Below, piece after piece: positions 1 through 9,828 of a DNA stretch of 64,000 bases; within the stretch, counting starts at the first letter, position 1, and each line of letters begins with the position of its first letter. Below the pieces are notes generated by a model. It had not been told where the DNA came from. It saw nothing but the letters and a program-made list of their open reading frames with translations, and ran no database searches. Origin of the DNA: Multifurca ochricompacta (taxonomy: Eukaryota > Basidiomycota > Agaricomycetes > Russulales > Russulaceae); contig WTXG01000004.1 of the NCBI GenBank assembly GCA_022496185.1, positions 1,158,649 through 1,222,648 of the forward strand. Reading direction: 5' to 3'. The position numbers and the translations under genes were made by a program.

Positions 1-697
1 TTCGTGCGGGTAAGGGAAAGCTGCGCAATCGCCGCCACCGTCAGCGCCGCGGCCCCCTCGTCGTCTACAATGAGGACAGTGGCATCGTCAAAGCGTTCCG
101 GAACTTGCCGGGTGTCGAGCTTGTCAACGTTCGCCGCCTCAATCTTCTCCAACTCGCACCAGGTGGCCATATCGGCCGCTTTGTCATCTGGACTGAAGGC
201 GCCTTCGCTTTGCTTGACGAGGTCTTTGGCACCTTCGACAAGGCCGCAGTATACAAGAAGGATTACTTGTTGGTCCCTCCCCTTTCCCCTAATCCTCACC
301 ATTATACTATTTTAAAACTAACGGTTACCGTGCAGCCTGCCAACTGCTAAGATTTCGAACCCAGATGTCACCCGTTTGATCAATAGCTCCGAGATCCAGT
401 CCGTCGTTCGTCCTGCGAATGATAAACTCCATAAGCGCCCATGGACGCAGCACAAGAATCCGTTGCGCAACAAGGCAGTACTCTTCCGCCTGAACCCTTA
501 TGCCAAGACACTCCGCCGCCAGGAGCTCCGTGCGTGGCCTGTCTCGCCTCGGTCATTCCGGTTCCTTCATGCTGATGACCTCTTGTTTATGTTTTTTAGT
601 GCGTCAAGAACGCGCAAAGAAGAACAAGGACAAAAAGCCCAAGAAGAAGGCACAAGTTTCCAAGAAGGCATTCCTGTCAACTCTTTTCGCCCCCTGA
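1..697 (+). CDS. RPL4: 60S ribosomal protein L4 (uL4), 3' part
   Basis: Large-subunit ribosomal protein uL4, a structural part of the cytosolic 60S subunit whose internal loop lines the exit tunnel. The 5' end lies outside the window. Three exons are readable: 1-268 (frame starting at base 3), 336-529 and 600-697. The first reads through the diagnostic [11 protein letters not shown] and [18 protein letters not shown] stretches and [15 protein letters not shown]. The second has [13 protein letters not shown] and [19 protein letters not shown], and the third is a Lys-rich tail ending FLSTLFAP. Both introns are short GT-AG introns (67 and 70 nt) and the frame is kept across them. The match to the eukaryotic L4 family is continuous, so the identity is secure; only the N-terminus is missing. 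Confidence 0.97.
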
Positions 698-1590
698 TCT
701 GGTGGTTTGATAAAAGCCGTAATTATTCGATGGGCTGATGTGCCCCAGTTATGCGTACATGTACACACACGTGCAGGGCCATGTCCGTCGTTATGCTGCC
801 ACGCCTAAAACATGATGTCCTACTGATGTTCTATTTGGTGCGGCATATCTTAATGATTTCCGCCCCTCTTCCGGGCGCGCGAATCAGAACGATGGCCGAA
901 TCGATTCCCTGCCGGGTGTGATTGCGGCGACATGTATCGACTATTTTATCCTGGCCGTTCTGCCTCAAGGCCTCAAGATAGATCGGTCGGGAGGCGTATC
1001 TCCGTGATGCATACACAAATTGGGGGGGAGGGGGGGCGGTCAAGGTCAAGGTTTAAACATGGTATGTAATTTGACGATACAGCGAGATGGGTAGACCGCA
1101 GCATGGAAGCCCAATCGCACATAATACACGGCATGCGAGTGACTAGGTACTGGGGGAGATGCGATGGGCGAACGACAATGATATATGGGATATGGGGAGC
1201 GAGAGTGGGTGAGTGAATGGTGAATGAAGAGAAAAATGAATATGAATATGGGAAAGGGAAAGGGGCTTCGGACCGAGGTAAGCGCATTATAAATAGTGCT
1301 ATACGAGCGGACAGCGGACGTGCGAATATGTGTGAATGAAGTGAAGAAGAATCTTATTAGAAGGATACGATAGGAAGGTCAAGAAGCGGAGGCCACCGTT
1401 TTAACCAAACTCATAGATGCAGATCAAAAGGAAGGATCAGAAGAATTCGTTTAATCTTTCTTTCTCGTACGGGCGGCATGAGTATTGGGGGAAAGAGAGA
1501 GAGAGGAAGAGGGGGGGGGGGGGGTTTGTTTAATAAGATCGAGAGAGGGATAGAAAAATAAAACCAAAACAATGTTTGGAAGCAGAGGAG
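698..1590. other. Intergenic spacer downstream of RPL4
   Basis: No convincing gene. The stretch holds the RPL4 3' flank, a G-run near 1021-1037, purine-rich sequence at 1190-1270 and another G-run at 1511-1524. Short open frames here have no family resemblance and no splice context. Confidence 0.6.
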
Positions 1591-1596
1591 TGGGGT

Positions 1597-1666
1597 TCAA
1601 AAATAATGGTTGTCGTCGTTCCGTTTGTAGTGCCGTTGCCGTTGCCGTTGTTGTTGAGGATGTTGT

Positions 1667-1698
<32 letters not shown>

Positions 1699-3325
1699 CT
1701 GCTGCTGTTGTTGTTGTTGTCGTTGCGGTGGTTGATTTTCATAGTTGTGACTGGTGGAGGAAAGGCATGTCCACGCGCAGACGACGCGGCGTAAACGATC
1801 TAATAATGTACCCATCATCCCCTTTAGTTAGCAATAATAATCATCATCATCATCAAAGGATGTTGTGGGAAAAAAAATGTGCAAGCAGCAAAGTGTGGAT
1901 GCCTGTGCTGAGAGAGGGGGGAGGGGGGGGAGGAAGAAAGGGGGGGAAGAAGAAGAAATGACGTTTTTGTTTTTACGTACCCCTTGCTCGACGTCGCGCG
2001 CATGCATGTCGCACGAGTTCTCGAGCGTTTTCGAACGCTCCTCCACATCGCACGCAAGCGTATGCGCCAGCGCTGACGGCATGAATATGCAAATGGAACG
2101 TTAAGGCTCGTACGCCGCCCAGTAATTCACCACATCCGCGTCTCGGACAACCTAAGAGACCATCCGTACGCGGACTACGGAGCATCGTCAGAGTCGCTTC
2201 TTCTCTCTGTTTTGCCCAGATTTTTGATTTTTGATTTTTTTTTTCGAAACCAAACCCCATTTGAAGAATTGAAATTTAAACCCGTCAGTTGATGTTAAAA
2301 AGCAAAATAAAAATAAAAATAAAAAGATACGAGAAAGAAGAAGATTAGATGTGGTGGTGAAAGGATAGAGGGGAGAGGGAGGGAGGGACGTACAGCTTCC
2401 TCGAGCTCGTCGGTGATGGAAGGACGTCGTCGTACTTGAGGTGGTGTCACTGCACGCGTCGGTCGACGCTGTAACATGGGACTCGGACTCTCAGTCTCGA
2501 CGAACGTCAAGCTCGTCGGTGTCGTACGTAACGTCGAATCGCTCGCAGGTACCACGCTCCCGCCAGCTCCTGCTTTAGCAAGTAGTGGCTCTCCTCCATC
2601 ACCACCACCACCATAAATGTCTTCCTCCTCTTTGCGGGGGTCGTCAACTGCCGTCATCATCGCGGTCAGTGTCGCCGTCGCTGTCATAGGCGTCGCTACT
2701 GCTGCTGCTATTGCTGCTGCTATTGCTGTGTTCGCAGATGTTGACCCAAGTTCAGCGTTGATGTGCAATGCGAGCGCGGGTGGACGTGGGGTAACGGTTT
2801 CTCGTACGTCACGTCCACCTGCATCGGCGCTATATTCTCCTTCTCCTGATCTGGAGAGCACTGCAGCAGCCCGTAATGAACCAGAACATCGGGATCGGCG
2901 GCACCCGTTCCAGTCCCAGCACGAGTATCGGTAGTGGTAGTGACGGTATTAGTATTCATATTCATAGTAGTAGTCGTATCTGTAGGCTGTGCAGCACCAC
3001 CCCTCTCGAGCGCTTCAAGAGCCGCCCATCGCGCGCGGACGCGCGCCGCCACGTCCTCCGCGGCGCTGAGCTTACGCCGGCGCGGCATCGAGCTCGTGCT
3101 ACTGTAGAGTGACTCTGCGGAAGATGTCGCACTGCTACGACTGCTGCTTGGGAGCATCGTGGCGTAGCGCTTCTTTGAGCCGTTGTTCTGAAGATAGGAG
3201 TGATACCCTGGCATCTGTCGTCGCGGGCGGCTGATAGTCGGGTATGCTATCGCAGGGGTGGCGGCGACCGCTGGTCTAATGTTTGGGTGGAGGACAGAGA
3301 ACGGCTTTCGACGATCTAAGCTCAT
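1597..3325 (-). CDS. Hypothetical C2H2-type zinc-finger protein with low-complexity regions
   Basis: Unrecognised protein with a probable nucleic-acid-binding end. The best start is the ATG at 3325 (MSLDRRKPF). The first part is Ser/Thr/Arg-rich with a basic MPRRRKLSAAEDVAARVRA segment, then Ala- and Pro-rich sequence to about 2400. After an intron with acceptor near 2215 comes a finger reading CPRRGC then 12 residues then HLHIH (Cx4C-x12-Hx3H). A second half-finger follows, CVRC then 12 residues then HAC, whose last ligand is not the usual His. The frame stops at 1973, but that stop overlaps a good GTACGT donor, and a further exon could begin near 1760 and encode an Asn- or Gln-rich tail from the CAA repeat. 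The junction near 2725-2861 could not be closed in frame, so a one-base break or missed intron is likely there. The exon model is tentative. Confidence 0.5.
1636..1725. repeat. TTG/CAA trinucleotide microsatellite
   Basis: Nearly pure (TTG)n interrupted by TCG and CTG units. On the minus strand it reads as polyGln or polyAsn depending on frame, and may form the C-terminal tail of the zinc-finger gene. Confidence 0.85.
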
Positions 3326-4721
3326 GGCTCGTTTGTGGACGGGAGATGAAGGAAGAGGGAAGAAGGGATGGATATGGGGGATGGAAAGATGGAAGGAAGG
3401 CAAGGCAAGGCAAGGCGGAAAAAAAAAGGGCCTTGGTAGGGGGATTTGGATCACGCAGAAGTGTGGGTGTTTTATGAGGGTGAAGAGTGTGGTCAGATGG
3501 AGACCACACCAAAATGGTTTGGACGGACACAAGATACACGCACCCGTGTTGTCAACGCCCCGATCTGGGCAGTTGGGCGAGAACCTTGCAGAAATGCGCC
3601 TGTGATAAAGTCGACAGAGATCCAGGTCATCTCAAGCGCAGTTCCGCATGGCGTGGGTAATTGTAACCGTCGTCCACGAGCTGAAGGCGTGTTGCGTCAC
3701 GTGGTGTCATGAATTTTGGTTGGCCCGTTGGTCCACAGTGGGCAAAGCGCAGACGCAAGCGCGCCAAAATTTGACGACGCTTTACTGACATGATGCGGTA
3801 ATACCCGCCTACTACAAAATTGAAATAACAGAAGAAGGAAAAGAAAGATAACACCATTATCCTCAAACTCGGCCCTGGAGGACAGGAGAAATCTAGCGTT
3901 CTAGCGTGCGTCGGTAGAGCGTCGAGTGGCAAACGGCGACAGGTTGGCTAATGCTGTAAATGTTTCATGATCTCGTTACTCCTGCGGACAAAAATGTGCG
4001 GCGACATACAAGGCGCGGAACGGATTTGGAAAAGGTTTGACGTTTACAATGCCTTTCTTCCTAAAAGTGGGTGAGTGTGTGTGCTCGCGCCGATTCGGTG
4101 GTGAGTGCGTAAAGATGCTCCGTTGCGCCAAAGGAAGACATATGTGTGATAAACGGGCAAGGGTGAGGAGCAATCAGGAAGTGGAAGCCCGGGCGGTATT
4201 GGGCATGGCCTGCGTAATTGTTAGTGGACTCAAGCGCCATTGATAAATTGTCCAGGCGCGTTTCCATGGAAGTGCTCGTCAATTCAGGAGAAGTTACCAA
4301 GACCAGAGCGCCGGTCATTGTTTTCAAGAGCAAAATTAAACAGTGCAGACCTCCAGTAGACGACAGAATCGAATCGATTCATGAAAGCCCCATACGGGTA
4401 TAAAGGTGATCCAGAGTCCGAGGGGCATGCGGTTTCCGATCCTGGATTGCAACAGCAGCTGGTAGATACTTGAGGGTACACGTATTCAGACAGCCTGGGA
4501 GGCTACCCCTGCTGGAAACGCAGGCTGTGCTTAATGTAATGTGCAACCGCCACTGAGACTGAGACACCCCATAAAAGAAACCCACTCCAAGCCTGAACCC
4601 CTGTTAACGGCAGACCACATGAACTGCGTGCTTCATTGTTAAGGGTTGGGCTCACCTTGAGAAGCTGTTTACACACAAAAGGCAGTCTATTGATGGCAAA
4701 GCAATAATATACGTACAGAAG
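3326..4721. other. Spacer between the zinc-finger gene and COQ4
   Basis: No gene supported. It contains the presumed promoter of the minus-strand zinc-finger gene (3326-3600) and the COQ4 3' flank. Open frames here lack family signatures, hydrophobic pattern or splice support. Confidence 0.5.
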
Positions 4722-5714
4722 TCAACCCATCTGACTGTTCGATTCTGCTTTCGTCCTCCGTGCGGCTGCGTCCTTGGCTTCTGAGAGTGGCTTCCTCCAC
4801 TTTGGAGGAGGTGGATCCCATACGCCAAGTTCTTTCTTGAGCTCTCCAAGGTCCTGAGACCATCTCTCTTCCCAGTAGACCGTGATCATGCTCCGGGCTA
4901 CGCTTCCACAGCGCAGCGCCCACGGTACATACTCTGAGAGGAAACGCTCGCGTTTGGCAGCGTTCAGGCGGACGACAGCCGCGACGGACAACGCCGCGGA
5001 CGGAAGGCCGAGGTTCGCAAACTCGAACACCTTCAGCGCAAGCTCGTACTCGACGGAGACGGGGAGTCCGCAGAGAGCATGATAAAAGTCGTGGCACTCG
5101 CGATACCGCTGCATAACGTACGCAAGCTCGGGTCGTCAATATATTGCACCTGTGGGAACTGGAGTGAGCAGAAGGCAGGCAAGAATGTTTTTGTACGGAG
5201 GGGACTCACTGGGTCACGCGTGTCTGGCGTGACGCCGCAGCGCTCGAGCCAAGTCACGTAGGTGTGCCCGAAGGTACCTTCAGGAAGACGCGCCAGCGCC
5301 GCCATGTCGATCGTGTTTGTGTTGATTCGTGGACGTTCCTTCAGGATGCGGCATCCCTCCTCACTTTCGAGCATATGGTCTAGCAACCGCGGTAGTACGG
5401 GACCCGCCGTCGTCTCTCCGAGAGCTGCTACCATGTCTACGGGGGGGGGGGGGGAGGGTATCAGTCGTAAAGTTGAATTGCTATGAGTAATCCTGACCTG
5501 CTCTGCGAGGATCTGCAAGCGACATGAAAGCTGAGCCGACAGCTAGAAAGGCATTCTCAAACGAGTTCAGGGGGATGTGCTCTGGATACGCTGGCTCTGT
5601 TTTGACAGAGCGGGTATGACGGGGACTAGAAACGCGTAGGGTATAAGATGAAACCCCTAAGAGACGGAGAGACTGTCTAAGAGTTCGCGAGCGTGTTGCT
5701 GTCAGAAGAGACAT
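4722..5714 (-). CDS. COQ4: Ubiquinone biosynthesis protein COQ4
   Basis: Mitochondrial scaffold and catalytic component of the coenzyme Q synthesis complex on the matrix face of the inner membrane; the COQ4 family is linked to oxidative decarboxylation at ring carbon 1. Three exons: 5714-5498, 5436-5210 and 5149-4722. Residues 1-35 are Arg/Ser-rich, fitting a mitochondrial presequence. Then come YPEHIPLNSFENAFLAVGSA, DPRRADMVAALGETT, RPRINTNTIDMAALARLPEG and the metal-binding HDFYH plus Glu (HDxxHx11E). About 290 aa, normal for the family. Exon 3 starts VQYIDDP, but the next residues (LAYVMQRYRECHDFYH) lie in the other frame. One base is missing in or beside the GGG (CCC on the coding strand) at 5130-5132. 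Intron 1 ends in a long C-run (G on plus, 5441-5454). The gene is divergent from CWC2, 165 bp away. Confidence 0.93.
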
Positions 5715-5879
5715 TAACAGGTCGTCGATCGAACGATTGAAAGGAAATGAAATGAATGGGATTTAAGCGTTCTTGCGTTGTTTCCTAAGATGACCTCGGA
5801 TTAGGGTTAGGGTCACACGGTTCCCAAAAATTCTAAGTTGAACCACATTTCATATATCTTCATCTTGAACTTTCTTACA
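5715..5879. promoter_or_regulatory. Bidirectional promoter with telobox
   Basis: Only 165 bp separate the COQ4 start (5714, minus) from the CWC2 start (5880, plus). It contains two perfect TTAGGG units at 5801-5812. Such teloboxes are known binding sites of Tbf1/TRF-like factors in fungal housekeeping promoters; the role here is inferred. Confidence 0.5.
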
Positions 5880-7191
5880 ATGAACGGCAGCAATACTGAA
5901 TCTCCGGTCGACGCCCCAGCTACAGTGACAATCGTCGTGCCAAAGCAAAAAAAACTTAAACCTGCACGGAAGCAGGTCAAACCAGGAGATGTCGACAAAG
6001 AGACTGCCCCTCAAACTGGGAAAGAGTACAGTACGTGTCTCAGTGTCGCGTTTCAGCTAACTTCAGGCTCACACTCACGGGGTTAGACATATGGTATAAC
6101 AAGTGGGCTGGTGGCGATAGAGAGGACAATTACTCAAAGTACGTGCTATAATTTGAACATCTTGGCTCGCGTCACCAACGAGCCGTCATTCGTAGCAAGA
6201 CAAAATCCCAGACGCGTTGTAGTATCAAAAAAGATGCCGGCTTAACGCGAGCAAATACAACTGGAATACGTTATTGCTGTCTCTTTTTTGCCCGCGGGTG
6301 CTGCCCTTACGGCTGGGAGTGCGAGTACCTACATTCGCTTCCGGATCCAGAACGCGCATTGCCCGATTCGAGCAAAGACTGTTTCGCACGCGACAAGTTT
6401 TCCGACTATCGCGACGACATGGGTGGTGTTGGCACTTTCACACGACAAAACCGCACCCTTTACGTCGGGCGTATTAAAGAGACTGGCGTGGGTGTTGAGA
6501 CGGAAGACGTCGTGAGACGGCATTTTAAAGAGTGGGGGGAGATTGAGCACAGTGCGTCTGGATTACTCTTTTTTTCTTTTTCTTTTTCAGGAAGCCGTTA
6601 CTTATTAACTCTCCTTTACCTGGGCTATAGTACGTGTCCTCCAGTATCGCTCGGTTGCATTCGTGACATATGTCTCGGAGCACCATGCGCAATTTGCCAA
6701 GGAGGCAATGGCCTGTCAATCCTTGGACAACGACGAAATCCTCAACGTCCGCTGGGCGACGGAGGATCCGAACCCCACCTCCAAGGTAGCGGAAAAGCGG
6801 CGTCTAGAGGAAATCGGTCAGGCTGCCATCCGTGCGAGGATGGACCCACGTGTGGTTGATGCCATGCAGACGATTCGCGCACTTGAAGAGGCCAGGATTA
6901 TCACGCTGAAGGCGGGTTTGCGGATGAGGACCAGGAGGAGGATGTAATGGTCCCGAGGGGAAGCGGAGACGAATTGACGGACCTGAGACAGTTGAGGAGC
7001 CACCTGAACCTCAGGAGCCTGCGCCTGAAGGACTGCTGAGCTCAGAGACACTGGAAAGTCTCCGTTATTTCTCCGAGCTACGTCGGCGAAATGGTGGTAC
7101 ACCCGTCGCCGCTCCGGTAGCCTCTTTCAAGGTTCAGAGACCAGCCACAGGATTAGGACTCGGTGATTACGGAAGTGATGAGGAGGATTAG
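5880..7191 (+). CDS. CWC2: Pre-mRNA splicing factor CWC2
   Basis: Component of the Prp19-associated complex (NTC) that contacts U6 snRNA in the spliceosome. Exons: 5880-6030, 6087-6138, 6196-6551 and 6631-7191. After a Lys-rich start comes NIWYNKWAGGDRED, a CCCH/torus region with Cys in KTKSQTRC and YCCLFFARGCCPYGWECEYLH, then an RRM (TLYVGRIKE; RVLQYRSVAFVTYVS) and a charged tail. The expected length is about 373 aa. The last exon changes frame twice, each time consistent with one lost base: near 6887-6892 (ALEE to GQDYHAEGG) and at 6952-6954 (VMV to PEGKRRR). The final frame runs PETVEEPPEPQEP to GLGLGDYGSDEED and stops at 7189-7191. Start choice: the in-frame upstream ATG at 5838 is possible but 5880 fits the family better. 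Convergent with TMA46. Confidence 0.93.
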
Positions 7192-7458
7192 AATGTTTTG
7201 TTTGTATTGCAGTATTTCAGTGATTTCGGCTTGCTTTGCTTACTTTTTGAGCAGTCCTAGTGAAGATATGATATGTTTAGGTAGGAAATACATTTAATCA
7301 TTCTACGCTACTGCTTAGTACTTGCCAGTTATTGAGCAGGCAGGCGGGGCTGATGCCATCATGAAATGTAGAAGACGTGAATTCGTTCAACAGTCATACG
7401 AAATGTGCTGTTCAACACCCAAATGTCCATGGTGGTATGAGATCAGTGGGAATGTTAT

Positions 7459-8901
7459 CTACGGTCCACCATCTTGAATCGAAAGCAAACGAATACGCTC
7501 GGTCTCCTGAGCTAAATCCTCGTCCTCCTTCTGACTGCGATACTTGGACAGATCCCAGTCTTCCTCCTCCTCGTCCGAGTCCTGGAACCATTCCGGGTTG
7601 TACTGGAACAGGTCACGTCCACTCATGCCGCTGCTCTTGCCTGCCGCCGCCTGCGCATGCTTCGCCTTGCGGACCACGTCCGCCTCAGCCTCCTTCTTAT
7701 CCATCCGCGTCTGCTTCCATTTGGCGAACGTTTCGCGCGTGACGGGTGTTAAGTTCGGTCCTAGTTTGTGTCGCTGCTCATGGCGCAGGACATGCATGGG
7801 GAAGGCAATGTCAGATGCCGTCATCGATTCATGAGCAAAGCGGTCTCGCGGCATGTGGAGGGACGCACCTCCACTTCTAAGAACTCTTCCAAACTAATCG
7901 TGTTCGCCTTTTCTGCCTCCTCCAGAGCCTTTTTCTGAGACTTAAGCACGAATCCTGGTGGGAGTGCGTGTCGGTATTGACACGATTCTCCATTCGGACA
8001 TTGCCAGAACCATCCGAACCTAGGTGTGAGTGGTGTCATCGTACGCGATGAAAGCCCCGTGCTGTCAAATGGGAAGCCCTCACTTTTGTATCTCGACGGC
8101 CTCGATGAAATACTTGCATACAATCTGAAAATGAAAGATGTTAGAACAGATTGCAAAATCCGAGCGGAGGTCACCTACATCCGTCGTTGTACGTGGATTT
8201 CCGTGCTTGGACATGATGACGCTCCGTAACTTTTCTTCGTCCCACTTGTCCATGGTATCTGTAGCATATTATCATCACGATCAATAAGGGGAAAGCATCC
8301 CCTATCTAGAAGAAGCAAAAGCGAAGAAAAAGCGACAACATACCTGTAAGCTTGTCCTCCCGATTATCCTCGTACAGATTTCTCTTCTCCACCTTCCGTC
8401 CTATGTCCCGATCATGGCTGAATTTGCACTTGGTTCCCTTCTCGCATCGACCCGCCTTAAAGAATTCGCACAGCATCGTCTTAGGGTCCACACCAAAAGG
8501 CACCTTCTGGATCTGCACGGGCTTGAAAAGGGCCGCCTCCTCCTTGAGGCGCTTCTCCTCATCTGCCTTCTCCTTTGCGCGCAGCTCCCTCTCCTTCTCC
8601 TTTGCAAGCGTCTCGCGCGACTTTCCTGCGGCCGCGGCCTGTGCCTGAATTTGGGCTACTTGCTTCTGAACCTTGGTCGATTTGTTTTTCTTTATGTTTA
8701 CAATTCCCCATTTTAATTTTTAGTGCACGTGTTAGTTGCATGTTTTTGAGGAGTCTGTAGCCAAGGGGTGTAACGCACGTTCTTCAAGCCGAAGGTCTGT
8801 ACGTTGTCAGTGGAAGGTCATATACAAAGAGATTTGAAACCTACTTTATCGACTATGACTTTTGAAGATGAGCTCTGGGCTTGTTGTTTCTTAGGAGGCA
8901 T
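7459..8901 (-). CDS. TMA46: CCCH zinc-finger protein TMA46 (ZC3H15/DFRP1 family)
   Basis: Ribosome-associated partner of the GTPase Rbg1/DRG1 (translation machinery-associated protein 46). The start at 8901 gives [19 protein letters not shown], typical of the family. A short TFGLKN exon follows, then a Lys/Glu/Ala-rich coiled region. CCCH finger 1 is [19 protein letters not shown]. Next come [15 protein letters not shown] and finger 2, which is split by introns ([10 protein letters not shown] and [17 protein letters not shown], then [14 protein letters not shown]). The C-terminal DFRP region includes [17 protein letters not shown] and ends in acidic [14 protein letters not shown] and SIQDGGP. 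At least six introns keep frame with GT-AG borders, and no break was found. Its 3' end faces CWC2 across 267 bp. Confidence 0.94.
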
Positions 8902-9090
8902 ATTTGATGGATTTCCTTCTGGGTCAGCGTGCAAATGCGGTCAATAATTGGTGAAGGGCGAAGATTGAAGGATTGGAGGAGGGAGAACAGACACGGGGTT
9001 ACAATAGGGTTAAGGTTTACAATTGCCAAGTTGAAACCCTTCCTTTACTTTACCCTGTGACATCTCAATGTTGTTGGAACACTCTGAAAA

Positions 9091-9657
9091 TTATATTTTA
9101 CAAGCACGGCGCTCTCTCAGTTGCGCTCGGTCACCTAGAGTTGGAAACGAGGCGCTTCTTCTGGGTCTGTCAAAGTTGACGCGAGCAGTGAACTCAGCAA
9201 CGATTTTATCTCTCAAATGCCCGATCTGGTCGACTTCGACAACCTGGGAGTTAGATTGGGCCTCATTCGAAGATGTGGCATGTATAAGGGTATCAATCTC
9301 GACGACGGGGGTGGGAAGCACATTCGGGATTGTGGCCATGGCTGACGTTGCAGTTTTGCAGTCCACACTGCCTTGGCGCTCATTTTCTTACGTATGTATG
9401 TCTTGTGAAATGACTTCCCGCGGGAGGTGATGCACTCCGGATGGTTTCGGCGACGTCTTGCCGAGGGTCATCAAGCGTCGTGTCCTAGCACTACCTATCC
9501 TGAAAATTGTCCTGCCAACCGCAATTCCCGTCGTCGTTGCTCCATTCATCGCAGATTGGACGTCTTTATCAGGTGGCATAGGGTCCTCTTTTTTCTGAGC
9601 CATCCTTTCATTGGATCCAAGCCAATTCACCCTATTCTGGCTTTTATAGTCGCTCAA
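9091..9657 (-). CDS. Small hypothetical protein, divergent partner of GMC-A
   Basis: Unrecognised, about 160 aa. Two exons are suggested: from ATG 9657 (or 9601, MAQKKEDPM) to a GTAAGA donor near 9391, then from an acceptor near 9331 reading TMATIPNVLPTPVVEIDTL to the stop at 9091. The frame is kept across the junction. There is no signal peptide, membrane segment or known motif. The main support for reality is that an eroded copy of the same region sits beside GMC-B at 24885-25520 in the mirror arrangement. There the segment like GHLRDKIVAEFTARV is still visible as GDLNDKIIDKFTIARA. It is divergent from GMC-A with only about 170 bp between starts, so expression may be shared. Confidence 0.45.
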
Positions 9658-9828
9658 CGAGTCCGACAGGTCGGATGTCGGATTTATTCAGCCTGAAGGA
9701 GATGCGCCCGTTCTTTCCTTGATCTCGATAGTTTCGAGGGCAGTGCAGATACCCGGTCACGATCTCTCTGTTCTTGAAATGATAAATAGCTGCTGTGTAA
9801 CCCAACCGGCCCCCATTTCTCCCTAATC

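Noticed and set aside
3627..3932. Minus-strand open frame with basic, rRNA-protein-like composition
   Set aside because: No family match, no introns and no conserved neighbour; probably chance.
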